DNA of 64,000 bases from Leifsonia sp. Root4. Lineage in GTDB: Bacteria > Actinomycetota > Actinomycetes > Actinomycetales > Microbacteriaceae. The notes beneath the pieces were generated by a model, which saw only the letters and a list, made by a program, of their open reading frames with translations, was not told the DNA's origin and did not search any database. Where the stretch lies: the NCBI RefSeq assembly GCF_001425085.1, contig NZ_LMDN01000004.1, positions 406,124 to 470,123 on the forward strand. Reading direction: 5' to 3'. This document shows, one piece after another, positions 8,603-17,913 of the stretch. The stretch's first letter is position 1. Every line of letters starts with the position of its first letter. Made by a program: the position numbers and the translations under genes.

Positions 8603-8989
8603 GTGGACGTGATCGGAACGGCGCGGGGCGGCGAGCCAGAGTCGGCGTCATCGCTGGTGCTGGGCTGGCAGCTACTGGCGGCCGATGAGCGCTGCGCCAC
8701 GGCCGAGGCGCGCCTGGCCGGCATCCGCGCCCTGCTCGCCGACATGGCACCCGACGTGGTCGACGCACTCCCGGAGGCACCGGAGAGTTGGCGCTCGCGG
8801 GCAGCCACCGCGTACGCCGCGCGCCTGCACGCGCTGCGCTCACGTCTGGCTGCTGCGCTCGCCGAACTGCACGAGGCAGAGGCGGCCGCCTGGCGGGAGC
8901 TGGTGGCGGAGCAAGAGGAGCGTGAGCGGTTGCGTTGGCTGGTGCAGGGCGGCGGAGCCGTTGTCGAGCGAACGGGGCCGGGCCCGTGA
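8603..8989 (+). CDS. Small helical protein, WXG100-like, paired with the next gene
   Basis: A 128-residue, almost wholly helical protein from GTG 8603. It is Ala/Leu/Glu/Arg-rich with heptad-like spacing and has a WRS turn (Trp63) between two long helices, as in ESAT-6/WXG100 proteins (helix, W-x-G/S, helix). The last 30 residues (WRELVAEQEERERLRWLVQG) are charged. No cysteine pair, signal peptide or DNA-binding motif is seen. It lies 10 bp before a hydrolase whose own N-terminus resembles an ESX-substrate helical domain. Assignment to WXG100 rests on architecture only. Confidence 0.5.
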   Translation: MDVIGTARGGEPESASSLVLGWQLLAADERCATAEARLAGIRALLADMAPDVVDALPEAPESWRSRAATAYAARLHALRSRLAAALAELHEAEAAAWRELVAEQEERERLRWLVQGGGAVVERTGPGP

Positions 8990-8999
8990 GTGACGCCCG

Positions 9000-10412
9000 G
9001 TGAGCGACACCCTGACGCTCTCCGGCGGCGGCTCGACCACGGTCGCTACCGAGGAGTTGCTGATCGACGCGGCCCGGCTGGGTGCCACACAGACCAAGGC
9101 GGAGGCGTGGCTTGCCCGCATCCGCGCCGTGCAGGCGCTGGATACCGGCGGCTCCACCTGGGCGGAGCCCGCTTCGATCGAGTCGCTCGGAGAGGCACTG
9201 CGCCAGGTGCAGGCGTTCGGGGACGAGGTGGCTCGGGCGCGGAGCGCGCTGGTGCTGGCGGCCGAGTCATACGGGTTCGCGGAGCGCACCGTCACGGCCC
9301 TCTGGGGTGCCGGGGCCCAGCTCGGCGCCTGGGCAGGCGGGCGGGCACTGCCGTTCCTCGTCGTGCCCGCAGCCCTCTCGCTCGTGCCGATCGCGCTGCT
9401 GGGGCTGCTCGTCAGCGGTGCGCTGGGGGTCCCTCCAACGCGCCTGCCCGCTCTGCTCGCCGCGTGGGTGCACGCCAACCCGGGGCTGCTGAACAGCCCG
9501 GCGTTCGTGCGGCTCGTGCGCGGCGCGGTTTCATCCGGCGACGAGTTCGCGGCCGGACTGCTGCGGGTGCCCGCCGCCGCGGCGCTGCCGACCGGCCGAG
9601 CTCTCGGCGCCGAGCAGGGGGCCGCCGCGATCGCGGCCCTGGCGGTGCTCGCCGCGGCCGCTGGCAACACGGCGCTCCGCGAGACACCGCAACGTGTGCA
9701 CCGCACCGCCCCGCCACGCCCCGTTCGCCCGCCGCGCGGGGTCGGCGAGCTGGCGGCACGCGTGCCGTCATCCGCTGCGGGATCGCCGCAGATCAGGCTC
9801 GAACGCTACGGCGGTGCTGCCGGGACGCGCTGGGTCGTCTACCTGGCCGGCACGGCCGATTTCGCGCCGACACCGGCCGGGGAGCCGTTCGATCTCACCG
9901 CGAATGTGCTGGCCACCGCGGACGGCGACGCCGCGAGCGAGCGTGCCGTGCGCGAGGCGCTGGCCGCAGCAGGGGCCGATGCCAGTGATCCCCTGCTCGT
10001 TGTCGGGCACTCCCAGGGCGGCCTCGTGGCCGGCCGCCTCGCCGAGGCGGGCGATCTCAGCGTCGCGGCCTACGTGAATCTCGGCGGCCCGCTCGGTGCC
10101 GTCAGCGCCGCCGAGGCGCCCGGCCTCTCGATCGAGCACAGCGAAGACATCGTGCCGGCGCTCGGGGGCGAAGCGGCATCCCCGACCGAGCTCGTCACGG
10201 TGAGCCGCCGCGTGCTCGACGGGGCGGATGCCGCCGCACCGCTGTTCGCGGCGCACGAGCTCGAGCGGTACCGGGAGACCGCCCGCCTGATCGACGGCTC
10301 GGAGGAGGCCCGCTTGGTGGAGTTCGAGCGCATCGTGCGCGACTTCGCGGGCTCGGCCCCCGGCACGGAGACCCGCTGGCGTTCGGAGCGACTCCCCCGG
10401 CCCGGCGGCTAG
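9000..10412 (+). CDS. Alpha/beta hydrolase with helical N-terminal and membrane segment
   Basis: A 470-residue protein from GTG 9000. Residues 1-100 are helical and polar. Residues about 115-150 are strongly hydrophobic (LPFLVVPAALSLVPIALLGL), consistent with membrane insertion, and an Ala-rich stretch follows at about 200-225. The C-terminal half is an alpha/beta hydrolase with nucleophile elbow VVGHSQGG (Ser338). A later Asp and His to complete the triad are plausible (SIEHSEDIVPALGG) but not proven. It may be a surface lipase or esterase. It lies 10 bp after a WXG-like protein gene, so the pair probably forms one transcriptional unit. Confidence 0.65.
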   Translation: MSDTLTLSGGGSTTVATEELLIDAARLGATQTKAEAWLARIRAVQALDTGGSTWAEPASIESLGEALRQVQAFGDEVARARSALVLAAESYGFAERTVTALWGAGAQLGAWAGGRALPFLVVPAALSLVPIALLGLLVSGALGVPPTRLPALLAAWVHANPGLLNSPAFVRLVRGAVSSGDEFAAGLLRVPAAAALPTGRALGAEQGAAAIAALAVLAAAAGNTALRETPQRVHRTAPPRPVRPPRGVGELAARVPSSAAGSPQIRLERYGGAAGTRWVVYLAGTADFAPTPAGEPFDLTANVLATADGDAASERAVREALAAAGADASDPLLVVGHSQGGLVAGRLAEAGDLSVAAYVNLGGPLGAVSAAEAPGLSIEHSEDIVPALGGEAASPTELVTVSRRVLDGADAAAPLFAAHELERYRETARLIDGSEEARLVEFERIVRDFAGSAPGTETRWRSERLPRPGG

Positions 10413-10473
10413 CTCGCCGTCGCGGCAGCTGACGTTCGCGCGGACGGCTTGTGCCGACGGCGTGAGCGGCCGG

Positions 10474-10538
10474 CCGGTGATTCGGCCGACACGCTGCGGC
10501 TGACGCCCGCCCCGTCGGCGTGGCGACCGAATCACCGG
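10474..10538. terminator. Stem-loop between convergent genes
   Basis: CCGGTGATTCGG at 10474-10485 pairs exactly with CCGAATCACCGG at 10527-10538 across a GC-rich loop of 41 bases. It lies between the convergent hydrolase and holin-like genes and may end both transcripts. There is no T-tract. The remaining bases of this 174-bp gap show nothing else. Confidence 0.4.
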
Positions 10539-10586
10539 CGGAACGTACGCGTTCCCGGTGCGGTCGCCGCAGACCGGAGCTGGCCG

Positions 10587-10994
10587 CTAGCGAGCGTCGG
10601 AGTCAGACCTGCGCATCAGCGGCCGCAGGATCAGGCTGAGCAGACCAGAGATGATGCTGAGCACGAGGGCGCCGAGCACGGCCCACCAGAAGTCCTCCAC
10701 GACGAGGCCGAAGCCGAAGAGCGAGGTGACCCACGCGGCGAGCATGAGCAGGAGCGCGTTCACGACGAGAGAGAGCAGCCCGAGCGTCAGGATGTACAGC
10801 GGGAACGCGACGACCCGCACGACGGTGCCGATGAAGGTGTTCACGAGGCCGAAGACCAGGGCGACCAGCAGGTAGGTGAGCACGGTCGCGAGCTGCGTGT
10901 CGTCGTACGGGAGCACGCTCACGCCGGCCACAATCAGCGTGGTGAGCCACAGTGCGACGGCGTTGACGATCAGACGGAGGAGGAAGGTACCCAT
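10587..10994 (-). CDS. Four-helix membrane protein of the phage holin superfamily IV type
   Basis: A 135-residue protein with four membrane helices, starting [20 protein letters not shown]. The pattern [20 protein letters not shown] followed by [20 protein letters not shown] matches the widespread bacterial phage-holin-like family (Phage_holin_4_2, formerly DUF360). Despite the name these are chromosomal membrane proteins, and no phage gene is nearby. ATG 10994 is chosen because the longer start at 11021 adds a polar stretch; AGGGAGG lies further upstream than usual, which leaves some doubt. It is convergent with the hydrolase and divergent from hisC. Confidence 0.75.
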   Translation of the reverse strand: MGTFLLRLIVNAVALWLTTLIVAGVSVLPYDDTQLATVLTYLLVALVFGLVNTFIGTVVRVVAFPLYILTLGLLSLVVNALLLMLAAWVTSLFGFGLVVEDFWWAVLGALVLSIISGLLSLILRPLMRRSDSDAR

Positions 10995-11083
10995 GGCACC
11001 ACTATTCCACCTCCCTTGCACCGGGGCCGCGATATCTCGTACTCATGCCTCTCGCGGCATACCCGGCCAATAGACTCGGCAGG

Positions 11084-12238
11084 GTGACTGAGACCACCCC
11101 CAGCGCCACCGATCCGCGCGCAGCGCTTCGCCTGCGCCCCGAGATCGCGGCCCTTCCCGCCTACCGGCAGGGAAAGGCGGCCGAGGCCGATGCCTTCAAG
11201 CTCTCGAGCAACGAGAACCCCTTCGACCCGCTTCCCGGCGTCGTCGACGCCGTCGCGGCCGCGACGGCGTTCAATCGCTATCCGGATGCCACGGCGCTGA
11301 GGCTCCGCACGGAACTCGCCGCACGGCACGGCGTCAGCCCGGACGAGGTGCACATCGGCTCCGGCTCGGTCGCGCTGCTCGCGCAGCTGGTGCTCGCGAC
11401 ATCCGGCCCAGGCACCGAGGTCGTCTACTCGTGGCGCTCCTTCGAGGCATACCCCAGCCTGGTCACCGTCTCCGGTGCCGCCAGCGTGCGCGTGCCGAAC
11501 ACGCCGGAACACGGCCACGACCTCCCGGCCATCGCCGCCGCGATCGGTGACGCGACGAGCCTCGTCATCATCTGCAGCCCGAACAACCCCACCGGTGCCG
11601 TCGTCGGCGCCGAGGAGTTTGAGGCCTTCATGGCCACGGTGCCCTCCGACGTCATCGTCGTGCTCGACGAGGCCTACGCCGAATTCGTGTCCGCCGGAAC
11701 CGCAGCAGAGCCTGCCGCGGTCAACGGCCTCCCCCGAGGGAGCGCTCCGCTCACCGCGCGCCACCCGAATCTGGTCATCCTCCGCACCTTCTCCAAGGCA
11801 TACGGCCTGGCCGGCCTGCGCGTCGGCTTCGCGATCGGTTCGGAGACGATCCTCGATGCCGCCCGCTCCACGGCGATCCCGCTCTCCGTCACGGCTCAGG
11901 CCGAGACCGCGGCCCTGGCCTCGCTCGCGGCCGAGAAGCAGCTGCTCGAGCGGGTGCACACGATTGCGGCGCGACGCGACGCAATCCACGAGGCCCTCAC
12001 CGCCCAGGGCTGGGCACTCCCCCGGTCCTTCGCGAACTTCCTCTGGCTGCCGCTCGGAGCCGAGACCGCAGCAGCAGCGGAGCAGCTGAACGCAGCCGGT
12101 CTCGTCGTGCGCGCCTTCGCCCCGGAGGGCATCCGCATCTCCGTCGGCGAAGAGGAGTCGGTGCCGCGGCTCCTCGCGGCGCTGCAGCAGATTCTCGACG
12201 AACTCGCACCGGGCCACCCGGCCAGGCGGCTAGCGTAG
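11084..12238 (+). CDS. hisC: Histidinol-phosphate aminotransferase family
   Basis: A 384-residue PLP-dependent class I/II aminotransferase from GTG 11084. Visible signatures are [13 protein letters not shown] near the start, [23 protein letters not shown], and the PLP-lysine motif [19 protein letters not shown]. HisC converts imidazole-acetol phosphate to histidinol phosphate. Actinobacteria often encode a second copy acting as a phenylalanine or aromatic aminotransferase (Pat). This copy stands apart from a his operon and lies 4 bp before a dehydrogenase operon, so an aromatic or branched-chain role is possible. Confidence 0.82.
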   Translation: MTETTPSATDPRAALRLRPEIAALPAYRQGKAAEADAFKLSSNENPFDPLPGVVDAVAAATAFNRYPDATALRLRTELAARHGVSPDEVHIGSGSVALLAQLVLATSGPGTEVVYSWRSFEAYPSLVTVSGAASVRVPNTPEHGHDLPAIAAAIGDATSLVIICSPNNPTGAVVGAEEFEAFMATVPSDVIVVLDEAYAEFVSAGTAAEPAAVNGLPRGSAPLTARHPNLVILRTFSKAYGLAGLRVGFAIGSETILDAARSTAIPLSVTAQAETAALASLAAEKQLLERVHTIAARRDAIHEALTAQGWALPRSFANFLWLPLGAETAAAAEQLNAAGLVVRAFAPEGIRISVGEEESVPRLLAALQQILDELAPGHPARRLA

Positions 12239-12242
12239 GACG

Positions 12243-13439
12243 GTGGCAGAACCAATGAACGGCAGCATTTCAGACCAGCAGGACCATTCCGGCCGGCGCT
12301 CCGTCGACCAGCGCTCCGTCGATCAACAGAGTGTCCCCAGGGTGCAGATGCTCACCGCCGACGGTGAGTTCGCGCCGAACGAGGCGGCCGCCGAGTTCCT
12401 GCCCTACTTCGAGCGCCTCGGCGACGCCGACTTCCGGCAGTTCTATCGCGACATGGTGATCGTGCGTCGATTCGACCGGGATGCCGCCAATCTGCAGCGG
12501 CAGGGCCAGCTCGCGCTCTGGGTTCCGAGCCACGGCCAGGAGGCCGCCCAGGTCGGCTCCGGTCGCGCCGCCCGCGCGCAGGACCACATCTTCCCGAGCT
12601 ACCGCGAACACGTCGTCGGCATGATCCGCGGACTCGACCCCGTCAACATCCTCCGCGTGCTCAAGGGCGTCACGATGGGCGGCTGGGATCCGGCCGAGAA
12701 CGGCAACTTCCACCTGTACAGCTTCGTGCTCGCCTCGCAGAGCCTGCACGCCACCGGTTACGCCATGGGCATGCAGTTCGATGGCACCACCGCGACGGGC
12801 AACCCCGAGACCGACGAGGCCGTCATGGTCTACTACGGCGACGGCGCCTCCTCGCAGGGCGACGTCAACGAGGCGCTCGTGTTCGCGTCGAGCTACCAGA
12901 CCCCGCAGGTCTTCTTCCTCCAGAACAACGGCTGGGCCATCTCGGTTCCGGTCGAGCGGCAGTCGCGCGTTCCGCTGGCCCTCCGCGGCCCCGGATTCGG
13001 CATGCCCGGCACCCAGATCGACGGCAACGACGTCTTCGCCAGCTACGCCGTCACCGCCAAGCACCTCGACGACGCCCGCGCCGGCCACGGCCCGGCCCTC
13101 ATCGAGGCGATGACCTACCGCGTCGGCGCGCACACCACCGCCGACGATCCCACGAAGTACCGCCGCGACGCCGAGACGGCCGACTGGCTCCCGCGCGACC
13201 CGATCACGCGCCTGCGCACCTTCCTCGAGGCCCGCGGGACCGAGCAGGCCTTCTTCGACGACACGGATGCCGAAGCGGCCGATTTCGCCAACGATGCGCG
13301 CAGGCGCGCCCTCGAGATCGAGGCGCCGGGCGACGAGGTGATCTTCGACAACGTCTACGCGGAGCCGCATCCGCTGGTCACAGAGCAGAAAGCGTGGCTC
13401 GAATCATTCGAGGCCTCGTTTGAGGACGGTTCGGCATGA
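12243..13439 (+). CDS. 2-oxoacid dehydrogenase E1 alpha subunit (pyruvate or branched-chain type)
   Basis: A 398-residue protein from GTG 12243 (ATG 12255 possible). Residues about 75-360 form the E1 alpha TPP domain. The TPP motif runs from GDGASSQGDVNEALVF (about 199) to QNNGWAIS (about 228), preceded by LWVPSHGQEAAQVGSGRA, with YRVGAHTTADDPTKYR near 290. The last is the phosphorylation-loop region conserved in branched-chain E1. The enzyme decarboxylates a 2-oxoacid and transfers the acyl group to E2. Actinobacterial pyruvate dehydrogenase normally uses the single-chain AceE, so a branched-chain (Bkd) role is somewhat favoured. It overlaps E1 beta by ATGA. Confidence 0.85.
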   Translation: MAEPMNGSISDQQDHSGRRSVDQRSVDQQSVPRVQMLTADGEFAPNEAAAEFLPYFERLGDADFRQFYRDMVIVRRFDRDAANLQRQGQLALWVPSHGQEAAQVGSGRAARAQDHIFPSYREHVVGMIRGLDPVNILRVLKGVTMGGWDPAENGNFHLYSFVLASQSLHATGYAMGMQFDGTTATGNPETDEAVMVYYGDGASSQGDVNEALVFASSYQTPQVFFLQNNGWAISVPVERQSRVPLALRGPGFGMPGTQIDGNDVFASYAVTAKHLDDARAGHGPALIEAMTYRVGAHTTADDPTKYRRDAETADWLPRDPITRLRTFLEARGTEQAFFDDTDAEAADFANDARRRALEIEAPGDEVIFDNVYAEPHPLVTEQKAWLESFEASFEDGSA

Positions 13440-14461
13440 GTACGACGACAATGAACCAGACGGCAGCCGCCCAGAGCACGGCCACACTGCCCCTTGGCAA
13501 GGCCATCACCGCCGGCCTCCGCGCCGCGATGACGGCGAACGACAAGGTACTGATGATGGGCGAGGACATCGGCCCACTCGGCGGCGTGTTCCGCGTGACG
13601 GAGGGCCTGCACGCCGAATTCGGCGACAAGCGCGTGCTCGACACCCCGTTGGCCGAATCCGGCATCATCGGAACCGCGATCGGTCTCGCCATGCGCGGCT
13701 ACCGCCCGGTCTGCGAGATCCAGTTCGACGGCTTCATCTTCCCCGGCTTCGACCAGATCACCACGCAGCTCGCTCGCATGCGCAACCGGCACGAGGGCAG
13801 GCTCAGCATGCCCGTCGTCATCCGCGTGCCCTATGGCGGGCACATCGGCTCGATCGAGCACCACCAGGAGAGCCCGGAGGCGTACTTCGCGCACACCCCA
13901 GGCCTCCGCGTGGTGAGCCCGTCGAACCCGAATGACGCGTACTGGATGATCCAGCAGGCCATCGAGTCCGACGACCCCGTGTTGTTCTTCGAACCGAAGA
14001 GCCGCTACTGGCCCAAGGGTGTCGTGGAGCTCGGCGCCGCGCCGGAGCAGGTGCTGCCGCTGCACGCCAGCCGCGTTGTGCGCCAGGGAACCGACGTCAC
14101 CGTCGTCGGCCACGGCGCCATGGTCAGCGTTCTGCTCGAGGCCGCGGAGCTCGCGGCCGAGGAGGGCACGAGCATCGAGGTGATCGACCTGCGATCGATC
14201 TCACCGATCGACTACGGGCCCATCCTCGAGTCCGTCGCCAAGACGACCCGCCTCGTCGTGGCGCAGGAGGCATCCGGCTTCGTCAGCGTGGGTTCCGAGA
14301 TCGCGGCGACCGTCATGGAGCGGGCCTTCTACCTGCTCGAGGCGCCCGTGCTGCGCGTCTCCGGATTCGACACGCCGTTCCCGCCCGCCGCGGTCGAGAC
14401 GCACTTCCTGCCGAGCGCCGACCGCGTGCTCGACGCCGTCGACCGCGCGCTCGCGTACTAA
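13436..14461 (+). CDS. 2-oxoacid dehydrogenase E1 beta subunit
   Basis: A 341-residue protein that pairs with E1 alpha to form the active heterotetramer. Recognisable parts are the N-terminal pyrimidine-binding domain (KVLMMGEDIGPLGGVFRVTEG; DTPLAESGIIGTAIGLAMRG; FDGFIFPGFDQI) and the transketolase C-terminal domain (VTVVGHGAMVSVLLEAA; IEVIDLRSISPID). The start overlaps the E1 alpha stop. The next gene, E2, follows after a 60-bp gap with a GGAAGG ribosome site. Confidence 0.9.
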   Translation: MSTTTMNQTAAAQSTATLPLGKAITAGLRAAMTANDKVLMMGEDIGPLGGVFRVTEGLHAEFGDKRVLDTPLAESGIIGTAIGLAMRGYRPVCEIQFDGFIFPGFDQITTQLARMRNRHEGRLSMPVVIRVPYGGHIGSIEHHQESPEAYFAHTPGLRVVSPSNPNDAYWMIQQAIESDDPVLFFEPKSRYWPKGVVELGAAPEQVLPLHASRVVRQGTDVTVVGHGAMVSVLLEAAELAAEEGTSIEVIDLRSISPIDYGPILESVAKTTRLVVAQEASGFVSVGSEIAATVMERAFYLLEAPVLRVSGFDTPFPPAAVETHFLPSADRVLDAVDRALAY

Positions 14462-14521
14462 GAGCATTCTCTTCTCGGCTCTGGCCGAATACCCTTTGTT
14501 CATCTGCACGGAAGGCACCCC

Positions 14522-15949
14522 ATGAGTGAACACACCTTCAACCTCCCCGACGTCGGCGAAGGTCTCACCGAGGCCGAGATCGTGCAGTGGAAGGTCGCCG
14601 TCGGCGACACCGTTGCCGTCAACGACGTGCTCGTCGAGATCGAGACCGCCAAGTCACTGGTCGAGCTGCCCTCGCCGTTCGCCGGTGTCGTCGGCGCCAT
14701 CCTCGTCGACGAGGGAAGCACCGTCGACGTCGGCACCGCCATCATCACCGTCGGTTCGGGTGCTGCCGCTTCGGATGCCGTTCCCGCAGCCGACAGCGAG
14801 ATGACACTCCCGGTCTACGGCAACCTCGACTCCGAGTTGGCTGACGCCGCGAGCACCATCACCAGCGAGGGCGAGGAGAAGCCGGGCGCCGTGCTCGTCG
14901 GTCACGGCAGTTCGGCCTCAGGCGGGAGTCGCCGTCGCAGGGCGCGCTCGCACGCCACCGCGCATGAGACGCTCGCCGCACCCCACACGACGACCGTTGT
15001 CGCCGCGCCCGTCGCAGCACCTGTGCCTGCTGCAGAGGGCGCCCCGGCGCCGAGCGCAGCCCGTGTGCCCGTGCCAGCGGCATCCGCCGGCCCGGTGATC
15101 GCCAAGCCGCCCGTGCGCAAGCTCGCCAAGGACCTCGGCGTCGACCTCGCGGAGGTGACGCCGACCGGCTCGATCGGCGACGTCACGCGCGACGATGTCA
15201 TCCGCGCAGCCTCGCAGGTGAGCGTCTTCCGCAACATCGAGACGCCGAAGTGGCCGGAAGACCGTGAAGACCGGATCCCGGTCAAGGGCGTGCGCAAGGC
15301 GATCGCGAACGCGATGGTGTCGAGTGCGTTCTCCGCCCCGCACGTCAGCCTCTTCGTCGACGTCGACGCCACCCGCACCATGGAGTTCGTCAAGCGTCTG
15401 AAGAGCTCAACCGACTTCGCTGGCGTCAAGGTGTCGCCGCTGCTGATCATGGCGAAGGCCATGATCTGGGCCGTGCGCCGCAACCCGACGGTGAACGCCG
15501 CGTGGACCGACGAGGAGATCGTCGTCAAGCACTACGTCAACCTCGGCATCGCCGCGGCCACCCCGCGCGGGCTGATCGTGCCGAATGTCAAGGAGTCGCA
15601 GTCGATGAGCCTGCTGCAGCTGGCCGGCGCGCTCGAACAGCTCACCATCACGGCCCGCGACGGCAAGACCAGCCCGGCCGAAATGTCAGGCGGCACGATC
15701 ACGATCACGAACATCGGCGTCTTCGGCATGGACACCGGCACCCCGATCCTCAACCCGGGCGAGGTGGCGATCGTGGCGCTCGGCACCATCAAGCAGAAGC
15801 CGTGGGTCGTCGACGGCGAGGTGCGCGCCCGGTACGTCACGACGATCGGAGCGAGCTTCGACCACCGCGTCGTCGACGGCGATGTCGCCAGCCGCTTCCT
15901 GGCCGATGTGGCCTCGATCATCGAGGAACCGGCGCTGCTGCTGGACTGA
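14522..15949 (+). CDS. 2-oxoacid dehydrogenase E2 acyltransferase (lipoamide)
   Basis: A 475-residue protein with three domains. One lipoyl domain (1-80) has lipoylated Lys44 in [11 protein letters not shown] Pro/Ala linker at about 85-190 contains an Arg/Ser patch. The E1/E3-binding domain is at about 195-230 ([20 protein letters not shown]). The catalytic acyltransferase domain at about 245-475 carries DHRVVDGD (His448, Asp452). It transfers the acyl group from lipoamide to CoA as the core of the complex. No E3 gene is adjacent, so a shared E3 encoded elsewhere is implied. Confidence 0.92.
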   Translation: MSEHTFNLPDVGEGLTEAEIVQWKVAVGDTVAVNDVLVEIETAKSLVELPSPFAGVVGAILVDEGSTVDVGTAIITVGSGAAASDAVPAADSEMTLPVYGNLDSELADAASTITSEGEEKPGAVLVGHGSSASGGSRRRRARSHATAHETLAAPHTTTVVAAPVAAPVPAAEGAPAPSAARVPVPAASAGPVIAKPPVRKLAKDLGVDLAEVTPTGSIGDVTRDDVIRAASQVSVFRNIETPKWPEDREDRIPVKGVRKAIANAMVSSAFSAPHVSLFVDVDATRTMEFVKRLKSSTDFAGVKVSPLLIMAKAMIWAVRRNPTVNAAWTDEEIVVKHYVNLGIAAATPRGLIVPNVKESQSMSLLQLAGALEQLTITARDGKTSPAEMSGGTITITNIGVFGMDTGTPILNPGEVAIVALGTIKQKPWVVDGEVRARYVTTIGASFDHRVVDGDVASRFLADVASIIEEPALLLD

Positions 15950-15965
15950 GCCACCGTGTCGGAGG

Positions 15966-16088
15966 TTTCGACAAGCTCAACCATCGGGCATCAGCGCCCG
16001 CCGATTGAGCGGTTTCGACAGGCTCAACCATCGGGCATCGCACCCGCTCAACAACGGGCGTCGCACTCGCCGATCGAGCCTGTCGAAA
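15966..16088. repeat. REP-like palindromic repeat cluster (TTTCGACARGCTCAACCA family)
   Basis: Two direct copies of TTTCGACARGCTCAACCATC (15966 and 16013) are each followed by GGGCATC. An inverted copy ends in GAGCCTGTCGAAA at 16088. The cluster lies just after the E2 stop. The same core is found at 26651 and 28141-28325, so it is a dispersed family in this genome. Confidence 0.75.
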
Positions 16089-16527
16089 TGCCGCCACACG
16101 CTGTCGACAGGCCCACGCAGCGCCGGGAACCCCATGCTCCAAGGTAACGAACGGATAACGGTGCAGTCGCGGCGCGTGGCCAGCAACGGCGGCGATCCGC
16201 CGAATCGATTGTGAGTTATCCACAGGCTTATCGGCCTTCTCGATTAGTCTTCGCCCGGCATGGTTGATAGCTTCGTTGAGGCCGAAGTTGGCCACAATCC
16301 AGTCCGCGATCGGCGCGGTTCCTGCCTGCGCGGGAGCATGCCGAGCGTATGGTCGGATGATGTCGGCGGCGGCCCCAAGGCCCCGCCAGCCGGAGCAGCG
16401 CGATTCGCCGCAGACACCCAGTCTGCCGCTTGAGACCGCGCGCTCCGCACGCGTCTCCGACCCGGCCGCAAGAAGCGAAAGCACACGCCTGAACAGCGTT
16501 ACTTGGCGTGCGCCCGGAGTGCACCAC
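16089..16527. other. 439-bp gene-free stretch with one DnaA-box-like site
   Basis: No convincing coding region is visible between the repeat cluster and the ABC transporter. TTATCCACA at 16216-16224 is an exact match to the DnaA 9-mer. An open frame runs through from 16264 into the transporter gene but lacks conserved sequence before 16528. The promoter of the betaine-type transporter must lie here, but I cannot place it. Confidence 0.4.
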
Positions 16528-17913
16528 GTGTCCGTCACAATTGACCATCCGACCCCTCCCCCCGTCCTCCCCTCGATTCCGGTGCAGATCCCGACCGCCG
16601 CAGCCGGCGTCGCCGTTCGGGCAGAGGGCCTCTACAAGGCTTTCGGGCGCAAGCCGCTCGACACCGTGCAGCGGCTGCGTGCCGGAGCCGACCGTTCCGG
16701 GCTGCCATCCGAGCAGACCGCCGCCGTGATCGACGCCTCCTTCGAGGTGAAGCGCGGCGAGATCTTCGTGGTGATGGGTCTCTCCGGTTCGGGCAAGTCG
16801 ACGCTCATCCGCATGCTGAACGGCCTGCTCGAGCCCACGGCCGGCACCGTCGAGGTGGCAGGAACCGTGATCACCGGCCTGCCGCCGAAGAAGCTGCGCG
16901 CGGTGCGCCGCGAAAGCGTCTCCATGGTGTTCCAGCACTTCGCGCTGCTCCCGCACCGGAGCGTGATCGACAATGTGGCTTACGGCCTCGAGGTGCAGGG
17001 TGTCCCGCTCGAGGAACGTCGATCCCGCGCGAACACCATCATCGGGATCGTCGGCCTGGACGGCTGGCAGCACAAGCTTCCCGGGCAGCTCTCCGGCGGC
17101 ATGCAGCAGCGCGTCGGGCTGGCCCGCGCGCTCGCGGCCGACACCGACATCCTGCTCATGGACGAGGCCTTCTCTGCTCTTGATCCGCTGATCCGGCGCG
17201 AGATGCAGGAACAGCTCGTCGAGCTGCAGGCCGAGCTCGGCAAGACGATCATCTTCATCACCCACGACCTCAACGAGGCGATGTTCCTCGGCGACCGCAT
17301 CGCCGTGATGCGCGACGGCAGGATCGTGCAGATCGGCACGCCGGAGGAGATCCTCACCGACCCGGCGAACGACTACGTCGCCCAGTTCGTGCAGGACGTC
17401 GACCGTGCCCGCGTGCTCACCGCCGCGAGCGTGATGGAGCCGGCGCGGGCGATTGTCTCGCTCTCCGCCGGGCCCCGCGCGGCGCTCCGCACCATGCGCG
17501 ATCTGCAGACTTCCGCGGCCTACGTCGTCGGCAACGGCCGCATTCTGCTCGGCGTCGTGCGTGACCGGGATGTGATCCGCCAGGTCAAGAACCGCGAGAC
17601 CGACCTCTCCCTCGTCGTGCGGCACGACCTCTCGGCCGTGGACGCCGACACCAACCTCAGCGAGCTCGTCGAAGCCTCCGTCGAGAGCGCGTTGCCGCTC
17701 GCGGTGATTGACGAGCGCAAGCGGCTTCTCGGCGTCATCCCGCGCGTCACCCTGCTGGCCGCGCTCGGCAATGTGCCGGCGCACACCAGCGAGATCCCGG
17801 TGATGATCGACCCGCCGGCCACGATTCCCGTTGACGTCGTCACCGAGACCCTGCTCGCGACGGGCGGCCCCGTCGTCCCCGCCGATGACGCGCTCGAAGG
17901 GAGCCTGCGATGA
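16528..17913 (+). CDS. Glycine betaine/proline ABC transporter ATP-binding protein
   Basis: A 461-residue ATPase from GTG 16528 (VSVTIDHPTP). The N-terminus carries GLYKAFG and an insert before the Walker A motif GLSGSGKST (84-92), as in ProV/OpuAA. The signature LSGGMQQRVGLARALA and Walker B DILLMDEAFSALDP follow. The C-terminal 130 residues form two CBS domains (YVVGNGRILLGVVRDRD; LAVIDERKRLLGVIPR), which sense ionic strength in OpuA-type systems. It powers uptake of compatible solutes. The start is chosen for family length; the frame is open for another 260 bp upstream. It overlaps the permease gene by ATGA. Confidence 0.9.
   Translation: MSVTIDHPTPPPVLPSIPVQIPTAAAGVAVRAEGLYKAFGRKPLDTVQRLRAGADRSGLPSEQTAAVIDASFEVKRGEIFVVMGLSGSGKSTLIRMLNGLLEPTAGTVEVAGTVITGLPPKKLRAVRRESVSMVFQHFALLPHRSVIDNVAYGLEVQGVPLEERRSRANTIIGIVGLDGWQHKLPGQLSGGMQQRVGLARALAADTDILLMDEAFSALDPLIRREMQEQLVELQAELGKTIIFITHDLNEAMFLGDRIAVMRDGRIVQIGTPEEILTDPANDYVAQFVQDVDRARVLTAASVMEPARAIVSLSAGPRAALRTMRDLQTSAAYVVGNGRILLGVVRDRDVIRQVKNRETDLSLVVRHDLSAVDADTNLSELVEASVESALPLAVIDERKRLLGVIPRVTLLAALGNVPAHTSEIPVMIDPPATIPVDVVTETLLATGGPVVPADDALEGSLR

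Noticed and set aside
10587-10994. Prophage remnant because of the holin-like name
   Set aside because: The family is a common chromosomal membrane protein group and no other phage gene is nearby.
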